Numbered from the stretch's first letter, positions 47,078 through 56,924 are shown. The stretch: 59,828 nt of DNA from Mesorhizobium sp. (GCA_004963905.1 SUGL01000037.1:1-59828); one strand, 5' to 3'. The notes: generated from the letters alone by a model not told the origin. Numbers and translations: made by a program.

Positions 47078-50000
47078 TTATCGCTGAGTGGCTGTGGCTG
47101 GCGTCCCGCCCGTATCCTGCCCAGAATCCTGCTTGGCGGCCTTGCCCTTGAAGATACTGCGCACCGTGACGAACAGCAGCGGCACCAGGAACACGCCGAT
47201 CACGGTCGCCGCGATCATGCCGCCCATCACGCCGATGCCGACGGAATTCTGCGCGCCCGAACCCGCGCCGCTGGCGATTGCCAATGGCGTGACACCGAGA
47301 ATGAAGGCCAGCGACGTCATCAGGATTGGCCGCAGCCGTTGCCGCGCCGCTTCCAGCGTCGCCTCGACCAGCCCCATTCCCGCCGCCTGCCGTTCGATGG
47401 CAAATTCGACGATGAGGATGGCGTTCTTGGAGGCGAGACCAATCGTGGTCAGCAGGCCGACCTTGAAATAGACGTCGTTGGTCTGCCCGAACAGGCTCGC
47501 CGCCAGCAGCGCGCCGAAGATGCCGATCGGCACCGACAGCATGACCGCGAACGGGATGGACCAGCTCTCGTAAAGCGCGGCGAGGCAAAGGAAGACGACG
47601 AGGGCCGAGATCAGATAGAGCGACATCGCCTGGTTGCCGGAAAGCCGCTCCTGATGCGAGAGCCCCGTCCACTCATGCGCGTACCCGGTGGGCAGTTGCG
47701 CGACCAGCTTGTCGATCTCGTCCATGGCGGCGCCCGAACTCACGCCCGTCGCCGCCGCGCCTTGGATTTCCACGGCCGCCGAACCGTTGTAGCGCTCGAG
47801 CCGGGGCGAGCCGTATGTCCAATGGCTGGAGGCGAAGGCCGAGAATGGCACCATGGCGCTGCCGGAATTGCGGACCTGCCATTTGTCCAGATCTTCCGGC
47901 TGCATGCGGAAGTCCGCGTCCGCCTGCAGATAGACCGGCTTCACCCGGCCGCGATCGATGAAGTCGTTGACGTAGTCGCTGCCCCAGGCGGTGGAGAGCG
48001 TGTTGTTGATGTCGGAGAGGCCGATGCCGAGGGCGCTTGCCTTTTCCTGATCGATGTCGACCGAGAACTGCGGCTGATCCTCCTGGCCGTTGGGGCGGGT
48101 GTTGGCGAGCAGCTTGCTCTGCGCGGCAAGACCGAGAAGCTGGTTGCGCGTCTGGATCAGCGCCTCATGGCCGGCGCCGTTGACGTCCTGCAGATAGAAG
48201 TCGAAACCGCTGGTGTTGCCGAAACCCTGGATGGCGGGAGGGGCGAGCGCGAAGACCTGCGCATCCCTGATCTTGGAGAAGGCGCCCATGGCGCGGCCGG
48301 CGACCGCCTTCGCCGCCAGGGCCGGCGACGTGCGCTTGTCGAAATCCTTCAGCCGAACGAACGCGATACCGACATTCTGTCCAGCGCCGCCGAAACCGAA
48401 GCCGGAAGCGGTGAACACCCCATCGACCGCGTCCTTCTCCTCGTTCAAATAGTGGTCGGTCACCTGGGCGAGCACGCGCTCGGTTCGATCCTGTGTCGCG
48501 CCGACCGGCAGTTGCACGCTGGTGATCAGGATGCCCTGGTCCTCGTCAGGCAGGAACGAGCTTGGCAGCCTGGCAAACATCCAGCCCATGGCGATGACGA
48601 TGGCCAGGAAAACGACGAGGAAGCGCTTGCCCCGGTTGATGATGCCGTGCGAGCCGTCGCGATAGGCCGTCGTGCCGCGGTCGAAGGCGCGGTTGAACCA
48701 GCCGAACGGACCTCTCTGCGTCGCGTGGTCCCTGGGCGGCCGCAGGATCGTGGCGCAGAGCGCGGGCGTCAGCACCAGCGCGACCAGCACCGAGAGCACC
48801 ATCGCCGAGACGATGGTCACCGAGAACTGCCGGTAGATGATGCCGGTGGAGCCGCCGAAGAAAGCCATCGGCACGAACACGGCCGACAGCACGGTGGCGA
48901 TGCCGATCAGCGCGCCGGTGATCTCGTTCATCGATTTGCGCGTCGCCTCTCTCGGCGGCAGGCCTTCCTCAGCCATGACGCGTTCGACATTTTCGACGAC
49001 GACGATGGCGTCGTCGACGAGCAGGCCGATGGCGAGCACCATGGCGAACATGGTCAGCGTGTTGATCGAGTAACCGAAGAAGGAGAGCACGCCGAAGGTG
49101 CCGAGCAGTACCACCGGAACGGCGATCGTCGGGATGATGGTGGCGCGCAGGTTCTGCAGGAAGAGCAGCATCACCAGGAACACCAGCACGATCGCTTCTG
49201 CCAGCGTCTTCACCACCTCTTCGATCGACAGGCGTACGAAGGGCGATGTGTCGTAGGGGTAGACGACCTCGACGCCTTGCGGGAAGGTCGAGCTCAAACG
49301 GTCGATGGTCGCGCGCACCGCCTCGGCGGTGCTGATCGCATTGGCGCCGGTCGCCAGATTGACCGCGACGCCGGCCGACGGCTTGCCATTGTAGTGGGCG
49401 GCCGTCGTGTAGCTTTCGGCGCCGATCTCGACCCTGGCGACGTCGTTGAGCCGAACCAGCGAGCCGTCGGTGTTGCTCTTCAGGATGATGTTGCGGAATT
49501 GCTCGGCGGTCTGCAACCGGCTCTTGGCCGTCACCGTGGCATTGAGCTGCTGTCCCTTGCGCGCCGGCAGGCCGCCGAGCTGTCCGGCGGAGACCTGGGT
49601 GTTCTGCGCCTCGATCGCGGTGGCGACATCGCTCGGCATCAGTGCATATTGGGCGAGCTTGTCGGGATCGAGCCAGATGCGCATGGCATAGCCGGAGCCG
49701 AAGAGCTGGGTGGAGCCGACGCCTTCGACGCGCTTCAGCGTGTCGTTGACCGTGCTGTCGACATAGTCGGCAAGGTCTGTCGAGTTCATCTTGCCGTCGG
49801 TGGAAACGAAGCCGATGACCATCAGGAAGCCGGTCGAGGATTTGGAGACGGTGATGCCGTTGCTCTGGACGACCTGCGGCAGCTGCGACTGCACCAGCTG
49901 CAGCTTGTTCTGGGTCTGCACCTGGGCGGTGTCGGGATTGGCGGCGCTGGTGAAGGTCAGCGTGATCGAGGCCTGTCCAGTCGAGGTCGACGTCGCCGTC

Positions 50001-50233
50001 ATGTAGTCGAGATTGTCGATGCCGGTCATGCCTTGCTCGATGACCTTGGTCACCGAATTCTCGACCGTCTGGGCGTCGGCACCGGGATAGCTGGCGCTGA
50101 TGTTCACCGTGGTGGGCGCGATCTGCGGGTATTGCGAGATCGGCAGCGACCGGAGCGCGAGCAGGCCGCCCAGCATGATCACGATGGCGATCACCCAGGC
50201 AAAGATCGGGCGATTGATGAAGAAAGTCGACAT
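47078..50233 (-). CDS. RND efflux permease, HAE1 family (AcrB/MexB-like)
   Basis: 1051 residues, 12 membrane spans with two large periplasmic loops. N-terminus MSTFFINRPIFAWVIAIVIML is classic HAE1. The proton-relay Asp pair of helix 4 is in GLLVDDAIVVVENVERV and the helix 10 Lys/Asn region is in ASKNAILIVEFAIE. Closest in style to AcrB/MexB pumps for lipophilic drugs. Its adaptor, a lipoprotein, is encoded 4 bp upstream; the channel gene follows 11 bp downstream. Confidence 0.95.
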   Translation of the reverse strand: MSTFFINRPIFAWVIAIVIMLGGLLALRSLPISQYPQIAPTTVNISASYPGADAQTVENSVTKVIEQGMTGIDNLDYMTATSTSTGQASITLTFTSAANPDTAQVQTQNKLQLVQSQLPQVVQSNGITVSKSSTGFLMVIGFVSTDGKMNSTDLADYVDSTVNDTLKRVEGVGSTQLFGSGYAMRIWLDPDKLAQYALMPSDVATAIEAQNTQVSAGQLGGLPARKGQQLNATVTAKSRLQTAEQFRNIILKSNTDGSLVRLNDVARVEIGAESYTTAAHYNGKPSAGVAVNLATGANAISTAEAVRATIDRLSSTFPQGVEVVYPYDTSPFVRLSIEEVVKTLAEAIVLVFLVMLLFLQNLRATIIPTIAVPVVLLGTFGVLSFFGYSINTLTMFAMVLAIGLLVDDAIVVVENVERVMAEEGLPPREATRKSMNEITGALIGIATVLSAVFVPMAFFGGSTGIIYRQFSVTIVSAMVLSVLVALVLTPALCATILRPPRDHATQRGPFGWFNRAFDRGTTAYRDGSHGIINRGKRFLVVFLAIVIAMGWMFARLPSSFLPDEDQGILITSVQLPVGATQDRTERVLAQVTDHYLNEEKDAVDGVFTASGFGFGGAGQNVGIAFVRLKDFDKRTSPALAAKAVAGRAMGAFSKIRDAQVFALAPPAIQGFGNTSGFDFYLQDVNGAGHEALIQTRNQLLGLAAQSKLLANTRPNGQEDQPQFSVDIDQEKASALGIGLSDINNTLSTAWGSDYVNDFIDRGRVKPVYLQADADFRMQPEDLDKWQVRNSGSAMVPFSAFASSHWTYGSPRLERYNGSAAVEIQGAAATGVSSGAAMDEIDKLVAQLPTGYAHEWTGLSHQERLSGNQAMSLYLISALVVFLCLAALYESWSIPFAVMLSVPIGIFGALLAASLFGQTNDVYFKVGLLTTIGLASKNAILIVEFAIERQAAGMGLVEATLEAARQRLRPILMTSLAFILGVTPLAIASGAGSGAQNSVGIGVMGGMIAATVIGVFLVPLLFVTVRSIFKGKAAKQDSGQDTGGTPATATQR

Positions 50234-50237
50234 CGCC

Positions 50238-51530
50238 TCAGTTCCCGGTTGCGCCAGACGCTGGTTGCTTGGCGGCGCCGGCAGCCTTGCCGCCAGCCGG
50301 TTCCGCCGTGGCGGAGGTCTGCTGGCGATCCTTGATCTCGCCGGTCGCCTCGTCGATCGTCACCTCGACCGGCGTCGCGTCGCCACCTGCGCGCACCAGC
50401 TGTACGCCTTCAACGATGACGCGGTCGCCGTCGCCGACGCCGGAGTCCACCAGCCAGTTGTTGCCGACGCTGTTGCGCACACTGAGAGCACGTGACTCGA
50501 CCTTGCCCAGGGCATTGACCACCATGGCCGTCGCCTGACCTTTCGGGTCGCGGGTGACTGCGCGCTGCGGCACCAGGAAGCTGTTCTGCGCCACACCTTC
50601 CTCGACGATGGCGCGCACATACATGCCTGGCAGCAGCAGGCGGTCGGGATTGGGGAACTGGGCTCTGAGCGCGAAAGTGCCGGTGGATTGGTCGACATTG
50701 GCGCCGGCGAATTCCAGCTTGCCGGTCCGCGAGTAGATGGCGCCGTTGTCGAGCTTGAGCTTCACGCTGACGTTGGGCCCGCTGACCTTCAGCCGGCCTT
50801 CGTTGATCGCTTGGCGCAGGTTGAGCAGATTGGTGCTGGACTGCGTGACATCGACATTGATCGGGTCGAGCGCGCGAATGGTGGTCAGCACCGTCTCCTG
50901 GTTGCCGGTGACCAGGGCTCCCGGCGTGAGCGTGGATTTGTCGATCCGGCCGGCGATCGGCGCGGTGATCGAGGTGCGGTTGAGGCTGATGCGCGCCGTC
51001 TCGACGCTCGCCTTGGCCGATGCAACGTCGGCCTGGGCCTGCGCCAGCGTCGCGGCGGCATCGTCAAAATCCTGCTTCGAGACGACGTTCTGCTTCAGCA
51101 GTCCGGAATAGCGATCGAACTTGGCCTGGGCGGTGGGGAGCGCCGCTTCGGCCTTCTGCTGGGCAGCGACGGCGCTGTCATAGGCTGCCTGGTAGCTCGC
51201 CGGATCGATAAGGTAGAGCGGCTGTCCCGGCACCACCTCGGCGCCTTCCTGGAACAGGCGCTGCTGGATGATGCCGTCGACCTGCGGGCGTACCTCGGCG
51301 ATGAGTGAGGCCGCCGTGCGGCCGGGCAGTTCGGCGGTGATCGCGACCGACTGCGGATGCAAGGTGACAACGCCGACCTCGGGCCGGCCGACGCCGCCCA
51401 TGCCCGCAGGAACCTCGCTCTTTTCCTGCGAACAGGCCGCCAGAAAGAGTACCGCACACAGCATTCCTGCCCAGGGAGAGAGGCAACGTGGCCTCGTCGG
51501 CAAAAGAGAATGACTAGGCTGGATATGCAT
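50238..51530 (-). CDS. RND efflux periplasmic adaptor, lipoprotein type
   Basis: 430 residues from the ATG of MHIQPSHSLLPT. Lipobox LFLAACSQ. Membrane-fusion-protein layout: beta-barrel and lipoyl half around residues 60-100 (PGRTAASLIAEVRPQVDG), an alpha-helical hairpin (about 120-190, DSAVAAQQKAEAALPTAQAKFDRYSG), second lipoyl half (ISLNRTSITAPIAGRI), and the C-terminal membrane-proximal domain. The start overlaps the end of the upstream permease gene by 17 bp and the stop is 4 bp before the downstream permease gene. Confidence 0.94.
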   Translation of the reverse strand: MHIQPSHSLLPTRPRCLSPWAGMLCAVLFLAACSQEKSEVPAGMGGVGRPEVGVVTLHPQSVAITAELPGRTAASLIAEVRPQVDGIIQQRLFQEGAEVVPGQPLYLIDPASYQAAYDSAVAAQQKAEAALPTAQAKFDRYSGLLKQNVVSKQDFDDAAATLAQAQADVASAKASVETARISLNRTSITAPIAGRIDKSTLTPGALVTGNQETVLTTIRALDPINVDVTQSSTNLLNLRQAINEGRLKVSGPNVSVKLKLDNGAIYSRTGKLEFAGANVDQSTGTFALRAQFPNPDRLLLPGMYVRAIVEEGVAQNSFLVPQRAVTRDPKGQATAMVVNALGKVESRALSVRNSVGNNWLVDSGVGDGDRVIVEGVQLVRAGGDATPVEVTIDEATGEIKDRQQTSATAEPAGGKAAGAAKQPASGATGN

Positions 51531-54500
51531 CGGCTGGATCTTTCGCTGAAGTTGCAGTCGCCGCCTGACCATCGCCGGGCCTTTCGACCAGCAGCTTGCC
51601 GAGGTGACGGGCAAGGAAGCTCTGAATGTCGTCCATGAAGGTGTAGACAACCGGCACATAGACGAGGCTGAGCACGGTCGAGGAGAGCAATCCACCGATC
51701 ACGGCGATCGCCATCGGCGCTCGCGTCTCGGCGTCCGCGCCGATGCCAAGCGCGATCGGCAGCATGCCGACACCCATGGCGATCGATGTCATGACGATGG
51801 GCCGAGCCCGCTTGCGGGCAGCGTCGAGCAGTGCCTCGAAGCGGCTCATGCCATGCTCCTTCTCGGCAACCAGTGCATATTCGACGAGCAGGATCGAGTT
51901 CTTGGCCGCGATGCCCATCAGCATCAGTATGCCGATCAACGGCGAGATGCCAAGCGCCTTGCCCGTGACGAGAAGGAAGCCGAGCGCGCCGCCGACCGAA
52001 AGCGGCAGCGCGACCAGGATGGTCACCGGCTGCACGAAGCTGCGGAAAAGCAGCACCAGCGTCAGGTACATGAGGATGATGCCGGCGGCGATCGCGGTGG
52101 CAAAGCCAGAGAACAGCTCCTGCATGCGCTGGGCATCGCCGCGCGCCAGCTCGTGCACGCCGGCCGGCAGGTTCTGCATGACCGGCAGGGCGCGAATGGC
52201 GGTGGTCGCCTGGCCGAGGGTCAGGCCAGAGAGGTCGGCCTCAATCGTTGCGCTGCGGCTCCTGTCGACGCGCGTGATGCTGTTCGGTCCGGCATTGAAG
52301 CCGATGTCGGCGACAGCGCCGAGCGGCACGGTGCCCTTGCTGCCGGTCAGCGGCAGGACGGCAAGCTTGGCGGGATCGTCGATCGCGCCGTCGGGCAGGG
52401 TGACGACGATCGACACCTGACGGTCGCCGAGGTTGAACTTCGCCAGGCTGGTGTCGGTGTCGCCGATGGTGGCGATTTTCACCGTCGCGGCGATCTCGGT
52501 CGGCGTGACGCCGAGCTCGGCAGCCTTGGCGCTGTCGGGACGCACGATCAGCTCGGGCTTGGTGGTCGCGGCCGTCGAGGTCGGGTTGATGAGGCCCGGC
52601 AGCGATTTCATTTGCTCGATCAGCGCGTTGCTCGCCTTCTCGATGGTCGCGCCGTCGTCGCCGACCAGCGTGATCGACACCTTGGCGCCGGCGAAGCCGT
52701 CGGCGCCAAACTGGATGCGGGCGCCTGGAATGTCGTCGAGCTTGGGCGAGGCTTCGGCCTCGAACTGCTGCTGGCTCATCGTCCGCTCGGCGCGCGGCTT
52801 GAGATTGACCGTGACGGTCGCGGTGCGCACTTCGGCCGATGACGAGCTTTGGTTCGGCCCTCCGCCTGACGAGGCCGCCGTGCCGATGGTGGCAAACACG
52901 CTGTCGACGACCGGCTCCTTTTCGAGCCGTCCGGTGATGTCCTGGACAACGGCCGTGGTTTGCTCGATCGTCGAGCCTGGCGGCAGCTCGACGGAGATCA
53001 TCGAGCGGCCGCGATCCGCTGCCGCCATGAATTCGGTCGGCAGCCGGGTCGCCAGCGCCATGGAGCCGGCGAAGAAGGCGATGCCGGCGAGGAGCGTGAT
53101 CCAGCGATGGCTGAGCGCCTTGCGCAAGAGCCAGAGATAGGCCGGAACCCAGGCTGGCTGGTCATCCTCGCCGTGTCCGCCGGCGCGCACCAGATAGGCG
53201 CCCATCAGTGGGGTCAGCATGCGCGCCACCAGCAGCGAGAACAGCACCGATACGCAGACGGCGACCGCAAAAGAGAAGAAGAATTTGCCGGGAATGCCGG
53301 GCATGAAGGCAACCGGCAGGAACACGGCGACGATGGTCGCGGTCGTTGCCACGACGGCAAGCCCGATCTCGTCCGCCGCCTCGATCGCCGCCTGATAGGC
53401 GCTGACGCCGGTCTGGCGCAAGTGGCGCACGATGTTCTCGATCTCGACGATCGCATCGTCGACGAGAATGCCGACCACCAGCGACAGCGCCAGCAAGGTG
53501 ATGTTGTTGAGCGAGATGTCGAAGGCAGCCATCACCGCGAAGGTCGGGATCAGCGACAGCGGCATTGCCACCGCCGAGACCAATGTCGCCCTGATGTCGC
53601 GCAGGAACAGCCAGACGACACCGACGGCGAGCAGGGCGCCGAGCCAGAGCGCTTCGAGGGCCGCATCATAGCTTTCCTGGACGAAGCCGGACGAGGAGGT
53701 GACCTCGGTGAATTTTGCCTTGGTGGTCGTGGCGCCCATCTCGGCGATCGCGGCGCGCGCGGCCTTGACCACGTCGATCTCGCTCGAGCCGACCGATCTG
53801 TAGACGTTGAAGGCGACGACTTGCCTGCCGTCGAGATAGGCGGCCTGGCGCGGTTTTTCCCAGCTGTCGACGACGGTGCCAAGGTCGGAAAGCTTGACGT
53901 CGCCGGCGCCGTTGAGCGCGATGCGGGTATCGGCCAGCGCCTCCACGGTCGTGGCGCTCGCCAGCGTGCGCACCGACTGCTCCTGGCCGCCGATATTGGC
54001 GCGGCCGCCCGGCTGATTGACGTTGTTCGAGGCGAGCGTCTGGCTGACATCGCCAGCGCTGATGCCGAGCGCCGCAAGCCGGTCGGGGTCGAGCTCGACG
54101 CGGATGACGCGGTCGACGCCGCCGGAGCGGGTGATCTTGGAGACGCCGTCGACGCCGAGCAGGACCTTGGCGACGTCGTTGTCGATGTACCAGCTTAGCG
54201 CATCGGGCGCCATGGTCGGCGCCTCGACGACAAAGGTCAGCACCGAATTGCCTGTGGCGTTGACCTTCGCCACGACCGGTGTCTGCGCCGCCGCCGGCAG
54301 GCTGGACTGCACGCCGGAGACCGCGTTGCGGACATCGTTGGTGGCGGTCTCGGGATCGGCGCCGAGGGTGAATTCGACCGTGGTGACGGACGAGCCCTCG
54401 CTGATCGAGGTCGAGACGTCGTCGACGCCTTCCAGGGTCGCGACCGCGTTCTCGATGACGCGCGCGACCTGCACCTCCATCTCGCTCGGCGCCGCGCCCG

Positions 54501-54657
54501 GCTGCGCCACCGTAACGGTGACGGTCGGCAGGTCGATGTCGGGCATGTTGTTGGTGCGCAGATGCATGAAGCCGTAGACGCCGGCAATCGCAAGCGACAG
54601 GAACAGCACGATGGTCGGAACCGGATTGCGGATCGACCAGGAGGAGATCGCGTTCAT
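51514..54657 (-). CDS. RND efflux permease (second pump)
   Basis: 1047 residues. N-terminus ISSWSIRNPVPTIVLFLSLAIAG and the phrase LRTNNMPDIDLPTVTVTVAQPGA resemble the MdtB/MdtC-like or CusA-adjacent branch rather than AcrB. Proton-relay Asp pair in GILVDDAIVEIENIVRHL; helix 10 AAKNSILLVEYALVAEKEHG. It is clearly diverged from the other permease of the operon. Its start overlaps its adaptor's stop (ATGA) and its own end overlaps the next adaptor, so all are translationally linked. Confidence 0.94.
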   Translation of the reverse strand: MNAISSWSIRNPVPTIVLFLSLAIAGVYGFMHLRTNNMPDIDLPTVTVTVAQPGAAPSEMEVQVARVIENAVATLEGVDDVSTSISEGSSVTTVEFTLGADPETATNDVRNAVSGVQSSLPAAAQTPVVAKVNATGNSVLTFVVEAPTMAPDALSWYIDNDVAKVLLGVDGVSKITRSGGVDRVIRVELDPDRLAALGISAGDVSQTLASNNVNQPGGRANIGGQEQSVRTLASATTVEALADTRIALNGAGDVKLSDLGTVVDSWEKPRQAAYLDGRQVVAFNVYRSVGSSEIDVVKAARAAIAEMGATTTKAKFTEVTSSSGFVQESYDAALEALWLGALLAVGVVWLFLRDIRATLVSAVAMPLSLIPTFAVMAAFDISLNNITLLALSLVVGILVDDAIVEIENIVRHLRQTGVSAYQAAIEAADEIGLAVVATTATIVAVFLPVAFMPGIPGKFFFSFAVAVCVSVLFSLLVARMLTPLMGAYLVRAGGHGEDDQPAWVPAYLWLLRKALSHRWITLLAGIAFFAGSMALATRLPTEFMAAADRGRSMISVELPPGSTIEQTTAVVQDITGRLEKEPVVDSVFATIGTAASSGGGPNQSSSSAEVRTATVTVNLKPRAERTMSQQQFEAEASPKLDDIPGARIQFGADGFAGAKVSITLVGDDGATIEKASNALIEQMKSLPGLINPTSTAATTKPELIVRPDSAKAAELGVTPTEIAATVKIATIGDTDTSLAKFNLGDRQVSIVVTLPDGAIDDPAKLAVLPLTGSKGTVPLGAVADIGFNAGPNSITRVDRSRSATIEADLSGLTLGQATTAIRALPVMQNLPAGVHELARGDAQRMQELFSGFATAIAAGIILMYLTLVLLFRSFVQPVTILVALPLSVGGALGFLLVTGKALGISPLIGILMLMGIAAKNSILLVEYALVAEKEHGMSRFEALLDAARKRARPIVMTSIAMGVGMLPIALGIGADAETRAPMAIAVIGGLLSSTVLSLVYVPVVYTFMDDIQSFLARHLGKLLVERPGDGQAATATSAKDPADAYPA

Positions 54658-55811
54658 CGCGCCGCCTCCGTCGAGCCCGCTGCATTGCCGACCTTCGCGT
54701 CATTGGCGGCGACGCGCACGAGGTTGCCATCGCTGAGGAAGCCGGCGCCGGCGACGACGACATGATCGCCTTCCGACAAGCCGCTTGCGATGGCGACGCG
54801 GCCGTTCTGGCGCGAGCCGGTCACTACCGGCCTGGCGCCGACCTTGCCTCCATCATCGACGGTGAAGACGGCCGGCTTGCCGTCATGCCAGACCAGGGCC
54901 GTCTCGGCGACGGTGAGCTGCCGGGACGCCGCGGTCTCGATCGAGACGCGGGCGAACATGCCGGGCTTCAGTCCCGAGCCTTCGCCGATCCCGACATAGA
55001 CGGTGGCGAGGCGCGTGGTCGAATTGACCGTCTCGGCGATCGAGGAAACGCTGCCGGAGAAAGTGCGGCCGGCGGCATCGACGATTGTCGCCGCCTGACC
55101 GACCGAGATTGCCGCCAGATCCTTTTCGGGGACGAGAACGCCGACCTCCAGCCTGCCGTCGCGGACGATCTTCATCAGCTCGGTGCCGGCCTGGACGATG
55201 GAGCCAGCCACCGCCGGCTTGCCGGAGACGATGCCGTCGAAGGGCGCGCGGATGGTCGTCCTGTCGAGCTGGGCCTGCAGCCGCTCGGCGGCGGCCTCGG
55301 CCTGCTCGACCCCGGCCTTGCCGGTCTTGACGGCGGTCGCCTTGTCCTCGGCGGTTTCGGCGCTGACGGCGTTGCTGGCGAGCAGCTTGTCGGCGCGGGC
55401 CGCGGCCGATAGCGCGGAGTCGAGCGTCGCCTGCGCCTGCGCGACGGCAGCCTTCTGCTCGGCGAGCTGGGCTTTGAGCAACGAGTCGTCCAACCGGGCG
55501 ACGACGTCGCCGGCCTTCACATGGTCGCCTTCCTTCACTAGAACGTCGGTTAGGCGCAGCCCGCTTTCCTCCGCGCCAATCGTCGCTTCCTGCCATGCGG
55601 CGACGGTGCCCGCTGCGCTGACGGAGGCTGTGATCTGGTCGGAGCGAACCATCTCCACGGAAACGGTGAGCGTGGCGGCCTGAGCGGGCGCGGCCTTGTC
55701 AACGTCCGGTTCCGGCGTGCCACGGCCATAGGCCTTCAGCATCGCGACGACGCCGGCCGCGACGAGCACGGCGACGAGGAGAAGATGCCTTTTACGCAAT
55801 TTTCTGGTCAT
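54654..55811 (-). CDS. RND efflux periplasmic adaptor, membrane-anchored type
   Basis: 385 residues. One N-terminal anchor helix (HLLLVAVLVAAGVVAML) without lipobox, in contrast with the other adaptor of this operon. Lipoyl half AWQEATIGAEESGLRLTDVLVKEGDHVKAGDVVARLDD, split by a coiled hairpin (residues about 120-185, LAEQKAAVAQAQATLDSALS), second half TIRAPFDGIVSGKPAV. First gene of the five-gene efflux operon; the promoter should lie in 55812-56040. Confidence 0.94.
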   Translation of the reverse strand: MTRKLRKRHLLLVAVLVAAGVVAMLKAYGRGTPEPDVDKAAPAQAATLTVSVEMVRSDQITASVSAAGTVAAWQEATIGAEESGLRLTDVLVKEGDHVKAGDVVARLDDSLLKAQLAEQKAAVAQAQATLDSALSAAARADKLLASNAVSAETAEDKATAVKTGKAGVEQAEAAAERLQAQLDRTTIRAPFDGIVSGKPAVAGSIVQAGTELMKIVRDGRLEVGVLVPEKDLAAISVGQAATIVDAAGRTFSGSVSSIAETVNSTTRLATVYVGIGEGSGLKPGMFARVSIETAASRQLTVAETALVWHDGKPAVFTVDDGGKVGARPVVTGSRQNGRVAIASGLSEGDHVVVAGAGFLSDGNLVRVAANDAKVGNAAGSTEAAR

Positions 55812-56007
55812 GATTTTCAGTGCTTGAAGACGAGATCGGAAGCGACAGGCGGTAAGCGGCGAAGCTCAGCCGGATCGCCCCTTTTAGCGCCTGCTTCGAC
55901 AGGATCTGTTGCCTGGCACCGGCGCTGGAGCGGATCGGCAAGGGCGAGCCCAGAGAGGCAAGCAGCCGCAGCATCATCAGGGCTTCCCACATCATCATGC
56001 GCTTCAT
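55792..56007 (-). CDS. Doubtful small protein upstream of the efflux operon
   Basis: An open frame of 71 residues from an ATG (MKRMMMWEALMMLR), extendable to a TTG at 56040. It overlaps the start of the adaptor gene by 20 bp. Met-rich start, then LRLLASLGSPLPIRSSAGARQQILSKQALKGAIRLSF. No ribosome-binding site is visible at either start. Could be a leader peptide of the operon, or chance. Confidence 0.25.
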   Translation of the reverse strand: MKRMMMWEALMMLRLLASLGSPLPIRSSAGARQQILSKQALKGAIRLSFAAYRLSLPISSSSTENHDQKIA

Positions 56008-56045
56008 GCTTGACGGCGGTCGCGCGGACGCGTCCGCCAATTCGC

Positions 56046-56093
56046 AAAAGAACCGGCCGGCCCGTGAACGGGTGGATCAGCGGACCGGCCGGT
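56046..56093 (-). terminator. Terminator of the LTXXQ gene
   Basis: Read on the minus strand, ACCGGCCGGTCC (from 56093) pairs with GGGCCGGCCGGT (ending 56052), a 12-bp stem with one G-T wobble and an 18-nt loop, followed by TCTTTT. The wobble is favourable only on the minus strand, so it fits the LTXXQ transcript, 8 bp beyond that gene's stop. Confidence 0.8.
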
Positions 56094-56101
56094 GCAGACG
56101 G

Positions 56102-56785
56102 TCAGAGTTGCTCGCCATTCCGGGGTAGGGGTGGCTGAAGCTGTCCGTGCGGACCTCCGGGGCCGGCTGCGTCGTCCGGCGGATTGCCCCATGGACCGGG
56201 GGGCGGGCCGTGCGGCCGATCCGCCGAAGCGAGGATTTCGAGCTGTTCGGGCGTCAGCTTGGTGCGCAGCACGGCGATCGCATCCTTCAGCTTGGCGGCC
56301 GAAGCCGCGCGCTTGGTGACTTCGTCGGCCAGCCGCTCCTGGAAAGCGAAGGGATCGCGTTGCGCCTGGTCGGGGCCGCCGGGCGTGGGCGGCCCGCCTG
56401 CTTCAGAGCCACTGCGAGCGCCGGAGCCATGGTCGAACCGCGGCGGCGCCAGCACCGCCTGCAGCGCGCCGGTATAGTCGCGCCAGGCATCGAGCTGCTC
56501 GGTGCGAATGCCGATGCGGGTCTCGAGCGCCGAAAGCCGCGCGGCAAGCATCTCCGGCGGCGGCGGTCCCATGCGGCGGAAGCCTTCCGGCCCCTGTGGC
56601 ATCGGTCCGTGCCGCATCGGCCCATGCGGGCCGGGCCAGGGCATCGGGCCCGGGCCTGCATCGTCCTGCCGCCCGATCGCCGGCGGTTCGTCACCGGGTG
56701 CCGCGCCGGGGTCGGGCTGGGCGGCCAGCACGGGATGGATGGCCGCGACCGAGAACAGGCCGAGCGCCAAAAGTCTGCTTCGCAT
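56102..56785 (-). CDS. Spy/CpxP-like LTXXQ periplasmic protein
   Basis: 227 residues from the ATG of MRSRLLALGLFSV, with a signal peptide (ALGLFSVAAIHPVLA). A long Pro/Gly/Met-rich stretch (residues 25-85) follows, then a helical domain with EMLAARLSALETRIGIRTEQLDAWRDY, and LRTKLTPEQLEILASAD, whose LTPEQ is the LTXXQ motif of Spy/CpxP chaperone-like proteins. It ends with a Pro/Gly-rich tail. Divergent from an OmpR/EnvZ-type system, hence a likely target of it, as CpxP is for CpxAR. It has its own terminator. Confidence 0.85.
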   Translation of the reverse strand: MRSRLLALGLFSVAAIHPVLAAQPDPGAAPGDEPPAIGRQDDAGPGPMPWPGPHGPMRHGPMPQGPEGFRRMGPPPPEMLAARLSALETRIGIRTEQLDAWRDYTGALQAVLAPPRFDHGSGARSGSEAGGPPTPGGPDQAQRDPFAFQERLADEVTKRAASAAKLKDAIAVLRTKLTPEQLEILASADRPHGPPPGPWGNPPDDAAGPGGPHGQLQPPLPRNGEQL

Positions 56786-56867
56786 GACGTGATCCTTTCC
56801 TGCATGCTTCGGATGGCGGGAGAATAGGAAGCGTCTTTTGCCGCTTTGCTTCGGCGCATTGCCGAAG

Positions 56868-56924
56868 GTTTCCAGAAAAGGGAGATTTGTTTCCCAATGT
56901 TTCCGGTGCCTCCCCGGAAACATT
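56868..56924. promoter_or_regulatory. Phased GTTTCC repeats and inverted repeat, candidate operator of the response regulator
   Basis: GTTTCC occurs at 56868, 56889 and 56899 (spacings 21 and 10 bp, on one helix face). The last lies within an exact 11-bp inverted repeat, AATGTTTCCGG (56896-56906) and CCGGAAACATT (56914-56924), spacer TGCCTCC. The elements lie between the LTXXQ gene (minus) and the regulator gene (plus). OmpR-family regulators bind direct repeats of about 10-11-bp period, so this suits them. Confidence 0.55.

Noticed and set aside
47339..50335. A 998-residue open frame on the plus strand opposite the RND permease gene
   Set aside because: It mirrors the permease codons in a high-GC genome, is Arg/Asp/His/Gly-rich without hydrophobic pattern, and the permease on the other strand is a full, recognised family member. 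The same holds for the long frames opposite argS, the subunit I gene and the second permease.
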